Source: Bryobacter sp964387685 (GTDB lineage Bacteria > Acidobacteriota > Terriglobia > Bryobacterales > Bryobacteraceae). From it: a DNA stretch of 64,000 nt. The stretch is from assembly GCA_964387685.1 (NCBI GenBank), contig CAYLXK010000003.1, positions 186,001-250,000 of the forward strand, read 5' to 3'. The notes beneath the pieces are model-generated. The model did not search any database, was not told where the DNA came from, and saw nothing but the letters and a program-made list of their open reading frames with translations. Position numbers and translations under genes: made by a program. This document shows, in pieces, positions 51,686 to 60,145 of the stretch; position 1 is the first letter of the stretch; each line of letters starts with the position of its first letter.

Positions 51686-54304
51686 CTAGTTGGCCACTTG
51701 GAAGTGGGCGGAGGTGAGGGCCAGATAAAGCGCCAGCCTTGCTTTCCTGGCGGGGTCGGTGGTGGTGGCAACGGTGTCCCGGATGCCCTGCTTGAGCAGT
51801 TCGGGCGCGGTGCCGTTCAGTAAGTGATTGTTGATCGCGGCGATCAGGGCTTCGACGTCGGTGGCGAGCGCAATGTAAGGAGCGAGCGTAACCTTGGCTT
51901 CTGCGTTCGGATCCTGCTTGAGCAGATAGTCGATGTAGTTCACTCGCTCTAGAGCCGTGACGGGAGTCAGAGACTGGAACTCTGGACCGTAGAACGCCGA
52001 ACCCGGGGTGCGGGAGAAGGGCGAGTAATAGCTAAACACACTGGGTGGATAGAAGACCTTTTGGCCCATGTTGGAAATGTCCGATTCCAAGGGGTTATCC
52101 AGAACGATTTCTCCATCAAGGGCTTTGATGACCCCGATTACATAGGTCAGCGGATCCTTGAGGTGCCCCGCGAAGCTGCCAAAGGGATTGGGCGCGCTCG
52201 GATTGTCACCGACCCGTGCCTCCGCGTCGAGCAGAATGGCCCGCATAACTGCGTAGAGGTCGCCCCGCTGGCCTTGGCCATTGTTGTTGAAGGCTTGCAC
52301 AACGCGCAGCAAATAGGCGCCGGAAGGGTTCGAGGTCACATGGCTTTGAATTAGGCGCAGAGCGATGAAGGGACCCACATTGGGATGTTCAAAGAGAATC
52401 TGCATCGCAGAATCGACGTCCTGCATTGAGGTCTGGCCCGCGGGAATGTTGCGGCCCAGCACCCGTTTAGCGCCGGTGTCGTGGTTCGATTCGACGGCAA
52501 CCATGGGCAGGCCGTAGTTTGTATTGTTGTGGTTGTTGGAACCCTTGCCCTTACCAGGCGGGTAGGTCCATCCCGTGAAGGCGCGAGACAGGTCGAGGAT
52601 GTCGTCTTGGTTGTAGGTTGAAACGGGGTTTCCTGCCGCATCGCGCAGCAGGGAGCCGTCCGCGCGCAAAAACTGGGTGCCAATCGTGAATAGCTGCATC
52701 GATTCGCGGCCATAGTTCTCGTTCGGCTGCGTTTTCAGCGTGGGATTCGCCTTATCGTTGTTCACCATGTCGAGGTAACGGCCCATCGCCACATCCAACG
52801 TGATGTCCTTCAACAGGTCCTTGAAGTTGCCGAGAGCGTGACGCAGGAGGATGCGATGGTAGGGCACCAACGCCGCTGTGTTCTCTTCCTCGGCGGCAGA
52901 CACGACCAAGATTTTGTGCAGCGAGAATGCTACGCGTTGGCGCAGCTGATCTCGCCGCGTCATCGCATTGTTGAAGAATTCCGCCTGCATGTCGTACACC
53001 GGAATGTCTCCGTTGGGCGTTGGCATGGTGTAGTTGGACTCGTTCAAGTTCTTCTGTTCTTCCAGCCACGCGGCAAATCCGATTTGCATAACGCGGTTGA
53101 TCTCCGAAGGAGTGGCGCCCCAAGAAGCTTGTTCGAGGAATCGCTTGGCGGCGGTGTAGGTTACAACTGCGTTGGACGGTCCAAGATTGACGACGCGTGG
53201 CAACGAGGTAGTCGGACCGGGGGCGATATTCGATACAGTGAGGGCGGCAATTCCACCCGGGGCGGGTTTCGCTTCTCCGCTTACGTTGATGCGGGTGAGT
53301 GAAACCACCGTGGCCGTCATCGGCACGCCACCCAGGCTTACCGTAGCGCCGGGCGCAAATCCATTGCCGGTGATCACGAAGTTGGTGGGTCCGAGTGCAA
53401 TGGTGGTTGGGGCGATTGAGCTGATGACGGGTACGGGGTTCTGCAGCGTCACGGTGGATTCTGCCTTCGCGTTCGGATCTTTCTTTGAGCGAACGCCGAC
53501 CTTTACGCTTCCACCCACGGCGCTAATGTTCAGCGGGGCGGTAAACGTGCCGTCGGTCGCAATCGTTCCCGTGGTGGCGTTGCCGCCTACGACGTTATTG
53601 ACGAGCCAATCCACGTCTTTCATGGAAGTGTTTTTCACCGAAGCCGTGAACAGACGGGTCGCCCCCCCGCGCACGGTTGCCGTGGTGGGAGAGATGGTAA
53701 CGGAGACCGGTGCCATGATGGTGAAGCATTTCTGAGACGAGGCTCCGGCAGAAGGGGATGGATTCTGCGCCACAATGCACTGAGTCCCCGCAGCTGAGAA
53801 GGTGGCGTTGGCACGGAGCTCGGTGGAGCTAACGAATTGCGTGGTTAGATTGTTTCCTTGCAGTTTTAGTACCGCGCCAGGTGCAAACTTTGTGCCTGTT
53901 ACAACCAGCGGATAAGTGCCGGGGTTGAACTCTGTCGGGGCTACGGTCGAGATGGTTGGGATGTTGTTCTGCAGGTTCAAGGTAGTTTCGGCAAACTTTG
54001 TTGTGTTGGCAACACTAGTGACCTTGATCCTGACATTGCCCCCGCTAGGCAGGATTGCAGGAGGCGTGTACAGGCCGGAAGTATTGATGGTGCCAATGGA
54101 GGCATTCCCTCCGGTGACGTTGTTCACGGCCCAGGTCACCGCCTTATTTGTGGTGCCATTGACGGTCGCGGTGTACTGCCGCGTCTGGTCAAGGCGGATC
54201 GTGGAATTGGTGGGGCTAATTGATATTGTTACTGTTTGCGCAAGGACGGGGAGTGTCAATGCTAGGACGGCGAGGGGCGTTAAAATGCAGTATTTCCGTA
54301 CCAT
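51686..54304 (-). CDS. DUF1800 family protein with tandem Ig-like/IPT modules
   Basis: An 872-residue exported protein. A signal peptide covers residues 1-22. Two copies of a Big-like plus IPT/TIG-like module follow: 24-112 plus 115-200, and 204-296 plus 298-385. The copies align well (SPTNSTIRLDQTRQYTATV against SPTTATVRGGATRLFTASV; TGTKFAPGAVLKL against TGNGFAPGATVSL). The DUF1800 domain fills about 390-870, with AKRFLEQASWGATPSEI at its start, RRDQLRQRVAFSLHKILVVS, NENYGRESMQLFTIG and DILDLSRAFTGWTY. It forms an operon with the DUF1501 gene. Function is unknown; the added modules suggest attachment to carbohydrate or another protein. Confidence 0.92.
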   Translation of the reverse strand: MVRKYCILTPLAVLALTLPVLAQTVTISISPTNSTIRLDQTRQYTATVNGTTNKAVTWAVNNVTGGNASIGTINTSGLYTPPAILPSGGNVRIKVTSVANTTKFAETTLNLQNNIPTISTVAPTEFNPGTYPLVVTGTKFAPGAVLKLQGNNLTTQFVSSTELRANATFSAAGTQCIVAQNPSPSAGASSQKCFTIMAPVSVTISPTTATVRGGATRLFTASVKNTSMKDVDWLVNNVVGGNATTGTIATDGTFTAPLNISAVGGSVKVGVRSKKDPNAKAESTVTLQNPVPVISSIAPTTIALGPTNFVITGNGFAPGATVSLGGVPMTATVVSLTRINVSGEAKPAPGGIAALTVSNIAPGPTTSLPRVVNLGPSNAVVTYTAAKRFLEQASWGATPSEINRVMQIGFAAWLEEQKNLNESNYTMPTPNGDIPVYDMQAEFFNNAMTRRDQLRQRVAFSLHKILVVSAAEEENTAALVPYHRILLRHALGNFKDLLKDITLDVAMGRYLDMVNNDKANPTLKTQPNENYGRESMQLFTIGTQFLRADGSLLRDAAGNPVSTYNQDDILDLSRAFTGWTYPPGKGKGSNNHNNTNYGLPMVAVESNHDTGAKRVLGRNIPAGQTSMQDVDSAMQILFEHPNVGPFIALRLIQSHVTSNPSGAYLLRVVQAFNNNGQGQRGDLYAVMRAILLDAEARVGDNPSAPNPFGSFAGHLKDPLTYVIGVIKALDGEIVLDNPLESDISNMGQKVFYPPSVFSYYSPFSRTPGSAFYGPEFQSLTPVTALERVNYIDYLLKQDPNAEAKVTLAPYIALATDVEALIAAINNHLLNGTAPELLKQGIRDTVATTTDPARKARLALYLALTSAHFQVAN

Positions 54305-54459
54305 AACTCTTGAAGGTGATCGTACGGGTAGGGGTCCTTCAGAAACAAGGCAAAAAGATACCTACCGATTACCTACGGTGACCCTTGGGGACGCTCGATA
54401 GGCGCCGGTAAGTGCCGTTGCGGCAAGAACTAAGGTGAAGTTTGGGACGAATGGGGAGA

Positions 54460-54536
54460 TGGTGGGGACGGGCAGATTTGAACTGCCGACCTTCCGCTTA
54501 GGAGGCGGACGCTCTATCCAGCTGAGCTACGTCCCC
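54460..54536 (-). tRNA. tRNA-Arg (anticodon CCU)
   Basis: A complete cloverleaf on the minus strand: acceptor GGGGACG/CGTCCCC, D-arm GCTC/GAGC, anticodon stem TCCGC/GCGGA with loop CTCCTAA (anticodon CCU, reads AGG), a five-base variable loop and T-arm GGCAG/CTGCC with loop TTCAAAT. Discriminator A at 54463 and an encoded CCA (54460-54462). Confidence 0.96.
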
Positions 54537-54552
54537 GAGGGGTGCATTTCTG

Positions 54553-55827
54553 TTAGCCAGTGTAGCGCTTCAATCCCTTTTTCCCTATGTCCTTCCGGTA
54601 GTGAGCACCCGAGAAGTGAATTTGCCTTGCTCCGGCGTAAGCCCTGTTCAGAGCTTGGCGAAGCGTTTGGTCCACTGCGGTTACTCCTAGAATCCGCCCG
54701 CCGGCGGTGACCTTGCGCCCCTCGATTTCCTTAGTGCCGGCTTCGAAGACCATCGTCCCTGCTTGCTCGGCGGCTTCAATCCCCGATATTGCGTCTCCGG
54801 TCCTGACGGCTCCCGGATATCCGTCGGCGGCAACGATTACGCAGGCGCTGGCGCCAGGACTCCACGCCAACGGCGGCGCTAGTTCCAGGCGTCCGCTTGC
54901 GGCGGCGTGTAGGCAATCGACAAAGCCGTTTTGGAGGCGTGTCAAAATTGTCTGAGTTTCAGGGTCCCCCAGTCGAACGTTGAACTCGAGGGTTTTGATG
55001 CCTTCCCTCGTCATCATCAGTCCGGCAAACAAGAACCCGACGAAGGGTTTGCCTTCCGCTCGCATTCCGCTTAGGGTCGGACGAATCACCGTTTCCAGAA
55101 TGGCTTCTGATTCCGCGGACGACAGGATTCGGTCGTCACAGTAGGCACCCATGCCTCCCGTATTGGGCCCTTCATCGTTATCGTACGCTGCTTTATGATC
55201 CTGAGTAGGTGGGAATGCCACGGCCGTTGTTCCGTCGCAGATCGCGATGAAACTGACTTCCTCTCCGCGCCAAAAGTCCTCTATCACGACTCTCGTTCCG
55301 GCTTGGCCGACTAATTGTCCCGAAAACATGGCTTCCAAAGTCGCCTCGGCTTCCGGCTTTGTCTTGGCAATTACGACGCCTTTTCCGGCCGCCAATCCAT
55401 CGGCTTTGAGTACAACCGGCAGGGCGAATCGACTTAAGCCGCGTTTGGCTTCCGCAGCGTCGTCAAAGATCTGGAAGCGTGCCGTTGGGATGCCATGTCT
55501 GGCCATAAATTCCTTGGCATAGGCTTTACTGCCTTCCAACTCCGCCGCCGCTTGGGACGGCCCGAAAATCTTCCTTCCCTGGGCGGCGAAACAGTCGACA
55601 ATGCCCGCAACCAAAGGCGCTTCCGGTCCCACGATGGTAAGGTCGGCATGGACGAGGTCGGCAATTTCCAGAAAGTGCTCTGGCGTCTGGCTGGCAAGAG
55701 GAATGCATTCGGCTACCCGAGCGATGCCGGGATTACCAGGGGTACAAAACACATTGTGACCTTCCTGGGCAGAACGCCATGCGATGGCGTGCTCCCTGCC
55801 GCCAGAACCTACAACGAGAACATTCAA
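54553..55827 (-). CDS. purD: Phosphoribosylamine--glycine ligase
   Basis: A 424-residue GAR synthetase (ATP-grasp), the second step of de novo purine synthesis. NVLVVGSGGREHAIAW at the N-terminus, the P-loop-like LKADGLAAGKGV, and PTQDHKAAYDNDEGPNTGGMGAY with EFNVRLGDPETQ are diagnostic. I place the start at TTG 55827, preceded by GGGAGG at 10 nt; a longer reading adds 54 residues that lie in the divergent mnmG gene. The tRNA-Arg gene lies downstream. Confidence 0.95.
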   Translation of the reverse strand: MNVLVVGSGGREHAIAWRSAQEGHNVFCTPGNPGIARVAECIPLASQTPEHFLEIADLVHADLTIVGPEAPLVAGIVDCFAAQGRKIFGPSQAAAELEGSKAYAKEFMARHGIPTARFQIFDDAAEAKRGLSRFALPVVLKADGLAAGKGVVIAKTKPEAEATLEAMFSGQLVGQAGTRVVIEDFWRGEEVSFIAICDGTTAVAFPPTQDHKAAYDNDEGPNTGGMGAYCDDRILSSAESEAILETVIRPTLSGMRAEGKPFVGFLFAGLMMTREGIKTLEFNVRLGDPETQTILTRLQNGFVDCLHAAASGRLELAPPLAWSPGASACVIVAADGYPGAVRTGDAISGIEAAEQAGTMVFEAGTKEIEGRKVTAGGRILGVTAVDQTLRQALNRAYAGARQIHFSGAHYRKDIGKKGLKRYTG

Positions 55828-55848
55828 TTGGAAATAGCCTCCCACAGC

Positions 55849-55854
55849 TAGAAT
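55849..55854 (+). promoter_or_regulatory. Candidate -10 box upstream of mnmG
   Basis: TAGAAT is 19 nt upstream of the mnmG TTG start in the 46-bp gap between the divergent purD and mnmG genes. TTGGAA 15 nt further upstream could be a poorly spaced -35 box. Confidence 0.35.
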
Positions 55855-55873
55855 AAAGCGGTAGGGTTCCTCA

Positions 55874-57766
55874 TTGCAGGTTTCAGCGAAGCATTCCCAC
55901 TTTGACGTAATCGTTGTAGGCGCGGGGCACGCCGGCTGCGAGGCGGCGCGCGCCTGTGCCCGCATGGGCCTGAAGACCGCGTTGGTCACGATGAATGCAG
56001 ACCTTATTGCTCAGATGTCGTGCAATCCAGCGATTGGGGGGATTGCAAAGGGTCATTTGGTGCGGGAGATCGATGCGCTCGGCGGAGTGATGGGAGAGTT
56101 GACCGACGCCGTTGGGATCCAATTCCGGTTGCTGAACACGAGCCGCGGACCGGCAGTGTGGAGTCCCCGAGCCCAGTGCGACAAAAAACAATACCGGTTG
56201 CGGATGAAAGAGATACTCGAGCGGGAGGAAAACCTCCGTATTCTCCAAGCTGAGGTCGCTTCGTTCTTGATCGTCCCTCCATCCGGGCAGGGACGTAGAA
56301 AGATTTTAGGTGTTGGGTTAGCCGATGGCCGGGAGCTTCGCTCTGGAGCCGTCATAGTCACCACGGGAACGTTCTTGAAGGGGGTCGCCCATGTTGGCGA
56401 GTCCAAGTATGCCTGCGGCCGTAACGGTGAGGCACCGAGCAATCTACTCGGAGACGCTCTTCGAAGCCTTGGGTTGGTTTGGTCCCGACTGAAGACGGGA
56501 ACTCCCCCTCGTCTGGATGCCCGCAGTATTGAATGGACCCGCTTTGAGGCGCAGAATGGGGACGAAAAGCCGACGCCCTTCAGTTTCTTGACGGATCGAA
56601 TAGATCGAGCGCAAATCCAGTGTTTTCTGGCATATACCAACGAACGCACGCATGCCGTTCTGCGGGACGCGATTCCTCGCAGTCCTCTGTATAGTGGACA
56701 AATTGAAGGAATCGGGCCTCGGTATTGTCCCTCAATAGAGGACAAAATAGTCAAGTTTCCAGACAAGCTCCGGCACCAGCTCTTTCTCGAGCCGGAGGGT
56801 TTAGATACCCATGAGGTCTATTTGAACGGCTTGTCCACCAGTATGCCTGTCGATGTGCAGATGGCCATGATTGCGTCGATTGAGGGACTGGAAGTTGCAG
56901 AAATGATTCGGCCGGGCTATGCAATTGAATACGATGCCATCGATCCCAGGCAATTAGATCATAGGCTGGAGGTGAAAGAGATTGAGGGTTTGTTTCTTGG
57001 CGGCCAAATTAACGGTACGTCGGGTTACGAGGAGGCAGGCATACAGGGTCTCCTGGCCGGCATGAACGCGGCGCAGTGGCTGAAGGGTGCCGAACCGGTA
57101 GTGCTTCATCGCTCCGAGGCCTATGGCGGAATTCTGGTAGACGACCTAGTTAATCAAGGCGCGGACGAACCCTATCGGATGTTTACCTCACGGGCCGAAC
57201 ATCGATTGCGGCTTCGCATTGACAATGCAGACGAGCGTCTGACACCGATCGCGACAAGAATTGGCTTGGCTAGCACGGAACGGAGCGTACGCTTAGACCA
57301 GAAATTGCAGACGAAGGTTCGTGTGGCAGCACTGTTGGATTCAACACGCATTTCTCCAGCCGTTCTTCCAGGCATTTCGCTGTCTGGTGAAGAACGCCCG
57401 CTCCTTTCGCATTGGCTGAGAAGGCCCGAGGCGTCCATTAGTACGCTTCACCCTTATTTGGAATCCACTTTGGGCACCTCGATCTCAGGTGCGATTTTGG
57501 CAACCGTTGAGACTGAGTTGAAGTATGCAGGCTACCTTGCCAGGCAGGAACGAGAGCTAGAGCGTGTTGCGGGGAACGAGCTCTTTCCAATCCCAACGAC
57601 TTTCCGGTTTCGTGATGTGCCTGGCCTATCACGAGAAGTAACGGAAAAGCTGGAACTCGTTAGGCCATCCACGCTGGGGCAGGCAGGACGGATTCCTGGT
57701 GTAACCCCAGCAGCGGTTGCGATTCTAGATGTTTACTTGAACCTGAAGCGGGAATTGCCTTGCTAG
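55874..57766 (+). CDS. mnmG: tRNA uridine-5-carboxymethylaminomethyl modification enzyme MnmG (GidA)
   Basis: A 630-residue FAD enzyme that, with MnmE, modifies wobble uridine 34 of several tRNAs. The dinucleotide motif VVGAGHAGCEAA begins near residue 14, followed by MSCNPAIGGIAKGHLVREIDALGG, the SPRAQCDKKQYR segment and TGTFLKG; the C-terminal domain has PYRMFTSRAEHRLRLRIDNAD. The start is TTG 55874. The rsmG start overlaps its 3' end by 7 bp. The mnmG-rsmG-parA-parB order is usual near the origin. Confidence 0.97.
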   Translation: MQVSAKHSHFDVIVVGAGHAGCEAARACARMGLKTALVTMNADLIAQMSCNPAIGGIAKGHLVREIDALGGVMGELTDAVGIQFRLLNTSRGPAVWSPRAQCDKKQYRLRMKEILEREENLRILQAEVASFLIVPPSGQGRRKILGVGLADGRELRSGAVIVTTGTFLKGVAHVGESKYACGRNGEAPSNLLGDALRSLGLVWSRLKTGTPPRLDARSIEWTRFEAQNGDEKPTPFSFLTDRIDRAQIQCFLAYTNERTHAVLRDAIPRSPLYSGQIEGIGPRYCPSIEDKIVKFPDKLRHQLFLEPEGLDTHEVYLNGLSTSMPVDVQMAMIASIEGLEVAEMIRPGYAIEYDAIDPRQLDHRLEVKEIEGLFLGGQINGTSGYEEAGIQGLLAGMNAAQWLKGAEPVVLHRSEAYGGILVDDLVNQGADEPYRMFTSRAEHRLRLRIDNADERLTPIATRIGLASTERSVRLDQKLQTKVRVAALLDSTRISPAVLPGISLSGEERPLLSHWLRRPEASISTLHPYLESTLGTSISGAILATVETELKYAGYLARQERELERVAGNELFPIPTTFRFRDVPGLSREVTEKLELVRPSTLGQAGRIPGVTPAAVAILDVYLNLKRELPC

Positions 57767-58362
57767 ATGATTTTGACGCAGAATTCTTGCGTTGTTGCCC
57801 GGAGTACCCTGAGATTCTGGAATCTATAAGGGCTCATTATGCTCTGCTGATCCAGTGGAACGCCCGACTTAATTTGACGCGAATCACAGATCCTCGAATG
57901 GCCGCACGACGGCACTATGCTGAAAGTCTGAAGGTCGGCGGTTGCCTACTTGAGACCGAAAACTCTATTGTCGATCTCGGTAGTGGTGCTGGGTTTCCCG
58001 GGATCCCTCTGGCGATTGCCTTTCCGGGAAGATCCTTCTCGTTGGTTGAATCGGACCTTCGGAAGTGCGTTTTTCTTAAGGAAGCTACTCGGGCTTTGCC
58101 CAATGTCAGGATTGCCAATCAGCGCGATTCTTCCTTTTCAGGCAATCCGGATTGCGTTGTTTCGCGAGCCGTTGCTTGGGATACTCTGTCTAGTTTCGCA
58201 TTTCGAATGGGAACTCCTTTGGTTTGGATTACTTCAGAGGCCGAGTTCGAGAAGAGCAGGAGTTCCACGTGGAACGTGGAACAGCGTATCGACTTACCAG
58301 AATCAGCGGGAATTGTGGTCCGAATGTTCCACGAGGCACCTCACTCCGAAGTGGTAGGATAG
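57760..58362 (+). CDS. rsmG: 16S rRNA (guanine-527-N7)-methyltransferase RsmG (GidB)
   Basis: A 200-residue RsmG that methylates G527 of 16S rRNA. The SAM-binding motif is VDLGSGAGFPGIPLAIAFP at about residues 69-87; NARLNLTRI at the N-terminus and VSRAVAW downstream are family features. The start is TTG 57760, overlapping mnmG. The codons for SSTWNVEQ close to the C-terminus contain a perfect parS-like palindrome. parA starts 4 nt after its stop. Confidence 0.95.
   Translation: MLDDFDAEFLRCCPEYPEILESIRAHYALLIQWNARLNLTRITDPRMAARRHYAESLKVGGCLLETENSIVDLGSGAGFPGIPLAIAFPGRSFSLVESDLRKCVFLKEATRALPNVRIANQRDSSFSGNPDCVVSRAVAWDTLSSFAFRMGTPLVWITSEAEFEKSRSSTWNVEQRIDLPESAGIVVRMFHEAPHSEVVG
58262..58283. 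promoter_or_regulatory. parS-like ParB-binding site
   Basis: GTTCCACGTGGAAC at 58262-58275 is a perfect 14-bp palindrome that differs from the general parS core (GTTTCACGTGAAAC) only by the symmetrical C/G change. It is followed directly by GTGGAACA (58276-58283), a second half-site. It lies inside the end of rsmG, about 90 bp before parA. Confidence 0.85.
58325..58340. promoter_or_regulatory. Degenerate second parS-like site
   Basis: TGTTCCACGAGGCACC keeps the left half-site of the parS-like sequence and has three mismatches to the ideal TGTTCCACGTGGAACA in the right half. It lies 26 bp upstream of parA and could help ParB spread or autoregulate. Confidence 0.45.
58355..58360 (+). promoter_or_regulatory. 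Candidate -10 box, leaderless start of parA
   Basis: TAGGAT ends 6 nt before the GTG start of parA at 58367; the gap is AGGCCC. The box lies in the last codons of rsmG, just right of the degenerate parS site. Confidence 0.35.
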
Positions 58363-58366
58363 GCCC

Positions 58367-59158
58367 GTGGGTAAAACCATTGCAATCACAAACCAAAAAG
58401 GGGGCGTCGGTAAAACCACCACCGCGATTAACCTAGCCGCTTCCTTAGCCCTAAATGAGCTTAGGATACTCCTGATAGATAGTGACCCTCAGGGCAACGC
58501 TACCACTGGAGTGGGTGTTTCCAAACAAACCCTCAAATCGACCCTTTATGATGTCTACAACGGCACCATCACCGCCCAGGATGCGGTCGTTCAAACAGAA
58601 TTCGACGGCCTGTTCCTACTGCCCGCAGACAAAGACCTCGTCGCCGCCAACATGGATCTTATCGACCAAGAAGCGCGGGAATTTAGGCTTCGAGACGCGC
58701 TCAAGGATCTAAAAAACGACTTCGACTTTCTTATCTTGGATTGCCCGCCCGCCCTGGATCTCTTAACCGTCAATGCTTTAATGGCCGCTGATTCAGTTAT
58801 CGTCCCCATCCAATGCGAATTCTTTGCCCTCGAAGGTGTTTCTCAACTAATTGACACCATCCAGCGCCTCCGCGAGACCTTCGACCATGAACTCCCCTTC
58901 GAAGGCATCCTTCTCACGATGTTCGACGATCGAACGAATCTCACACGCCAGGTCGCCAACGACCTGAAGGAACATTTCGGCAAGCAAGTCTTCGAGACGG
59001 TCGTACCCAGAAGCGTCCGGCTAGCGGAAGCGCCCAGCTTCGGAAAGCCTGTCATTGCCTATGACGTGCGATCCAAAGGGGCCGAAAGCTACATCAAGCT
59101 CGCAAAGGAAATTATTGCCAATGAGCAAGCCGCTCGATCCGCGCAAAGCCTTGGGTAG
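58367..59158 (+). CDS. parA: Chromosome-partitioning ATPase ParA (Soj)
   Basis: A 263-residue ParA ATPase with deviant Walker A KGGVGKTTT at residues 11-19, Walker A' LIDSDPQGNAT and FLILDCPPALDLLT. Its length places it with chromosomal Soj/ParA types, not plasmid ones with an N-terminal helix-turn-helix. It moves ParB-parS complexes over the nucleoid. The start is GTG 58367; parB begins inside its 3' end with a 38-bp overlap, so the ratio of the two is probably set by translation. Confidence 0.96.
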   Translation: MGKTIAITNQKGGVGKTTTAINLAASLALNELRILLIDSDPQGNATTGVGVSKQTLKSTLYDVYNGTITAQDAVVQTEFDGLFLLPADKDLVAANMDLIDQEAREFRLRDALKDLKNDFDFLILDCPPALDLLTVNALMAADSVIVPIQCEFFALEGVSQLIDTIQRLRETFDHELPFEGILLTMFDDRTNLTRQVANDLKEHFGKQVFETVVPRSVRLAEAPSFGKPVIAYDVRSKGAESYIKLAKEIIANEQAARSAQSLG

Positions 59159-60020
59159 AGGACTAAATTCATTACTCCCTTCCCGTCCTGTTGCACCCGT
59201 AAGCGTTGCCGCCACTCCACCCTCTCTTCCCACTGCTGGCCTAACCCAGCTCCCACTCGACCAGATCGCTCCTAATCCTAACCAACCTCGTAGCGCGTTT
59301 AACGCCGAGCGGCTTCACGAACTGGCGGAGAGCATCCGCGCCAACGGCATCATTCAGCCGATCCTGGTGCGAAAAAAAGGCGACGGGTACGAAATCGTTG
59401 CGGGCGAACGCCGATGGCGCGCCTCCCGCCTAGCTGGTCTTGAGGCGGTTCCCGTCGTAATCCAGGACGTCGCGGACGATAATCTACTGACCCTAGCGCT
59501 GATCGAAAACATCCAGCGTGACGACCTCAACTCTATCGAAACCGCCGTTGCGTTTGATCGGCTTAGCCGGGAACTGAATCTGACCCACGAGGAAATCGGG
59601 CGCCGCACCGGCAAGGACCGCACCACCATTACGAACTTCCTCCGTCTGCTTCGGCTGCCCCAAGATTTACAACACATGGTCGCGGAACATCGCCTCTCCA
59701 TGGGACATGCCAAAGCGATCCTAGCCCTTCCCACCGAAGACCTGCAAAGAAAAGTGGCGGAGAAAACGGTCTCACAAGGGCTGAGCGTCCGTGCCGCTGA
59801 GCGCCTTGTACAAAGCTACAACGAGCCTCGTGATCCAAATCCTGATGGACCTGTACAGATTGATCCGAATGTGAAGGCCGCAGAAGATGCGCTGGAGCGT
59901 ACCCTAGGCACGCGAGTGCGCATCATTCCTAAAAACAACAAGCGGGGCCGAATCGAGATTGAGTACTACTCCCCGGATGAGCTGGATCGCCTGTATCAAA
60001 CGATAATAGGGGAGAATTGA
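59121..60020 (+). CDS. parB: Chromosome-partitioning protein ParB (Spo0J)
   Basis: A 299-residue ParB CTPase clamp. The start ATG 59121 gives the normal N-terminus LGRGLNSLLPS, which contacts ParA. The N-domain carries the CTP-binding motif GERRWR at 95-100 and ENIQRDDLNSIETA; the helix-turn-helix that reads parS is THEEIGRRTGKDRTTITNFLR near 150-170. The C-terminal dimer domain has RIEIEYYSPDELDRLY. An in-frame ATG at 59055 would overlap parA further and is not favoured. Confidence 0.95.
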   Translation: MSKPLDPRKALGRGLNSLLPSRPVAPVSVAATPPSLPTAGLTQLPLDQIAPNPNQPRSAFNAERLHELAESIRANGIIQPILVRKKGDGYEIVAGERRWRASRLAGLEAVPVVIQDVADDNLLTLALIENIQRDDLNSIETAVAFDRLSRELNLTHEEIGRRTGKDRTTITNFLRLLRLPQDLQHMVAEHRLSMGHAKAILALPTEDLQRKVAEKTVSQGLSVRAAERLVQSYNEPRDPNPDGPVQIDPNVKAAEDALERTLGTRVRIIPKNNKRGRIEIEYYSPDELDRLYQTIIGEN

Positions 60021-60032
60021 GAGAGGAAGCAA

Positions 60033-60107
60033 TGGTGCCGGCGGTAGGACTCGAACCTACGACCTAGGGATTATGAGACCCTCGCTCTACCTCTGAGCTA
60101 CGCCGGC
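60033..60107 (-). tRNA. tRNA-Met (anticodon CAU)
   Basis: A full cloverleaf on the minus strand: acceptor GCCGGCG/CGCCGGC, D-arm GCTC/GAGC, anticodon loop CTCATAA (CAU), five-base variable loop, T-arm GTAGG/CCTAC with TTCGAGT, discriminator A at 60036 and encoded CCA. G1 pairs with C72, so it is not the initiator. The anticodon stem AGGGT/TCCCT has a U31-U39 mismatch. Elongator Met is likely; the lysidine-modified Ile(CAU) cannot be ruled out. Confidence 0.9.
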
Positions 60108-60145
60108 GAACGTTACTCTTTCAGGCTAGAATTGAAACCCGATGC

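Noticed and set aside
55828..60032. oriC with DnaA boxes near mnmG-parAB
   Set aside because: Gaps between these genes are too short and I found no cluster of TTATCCACA-like boxes; only parS supports origin proximity.
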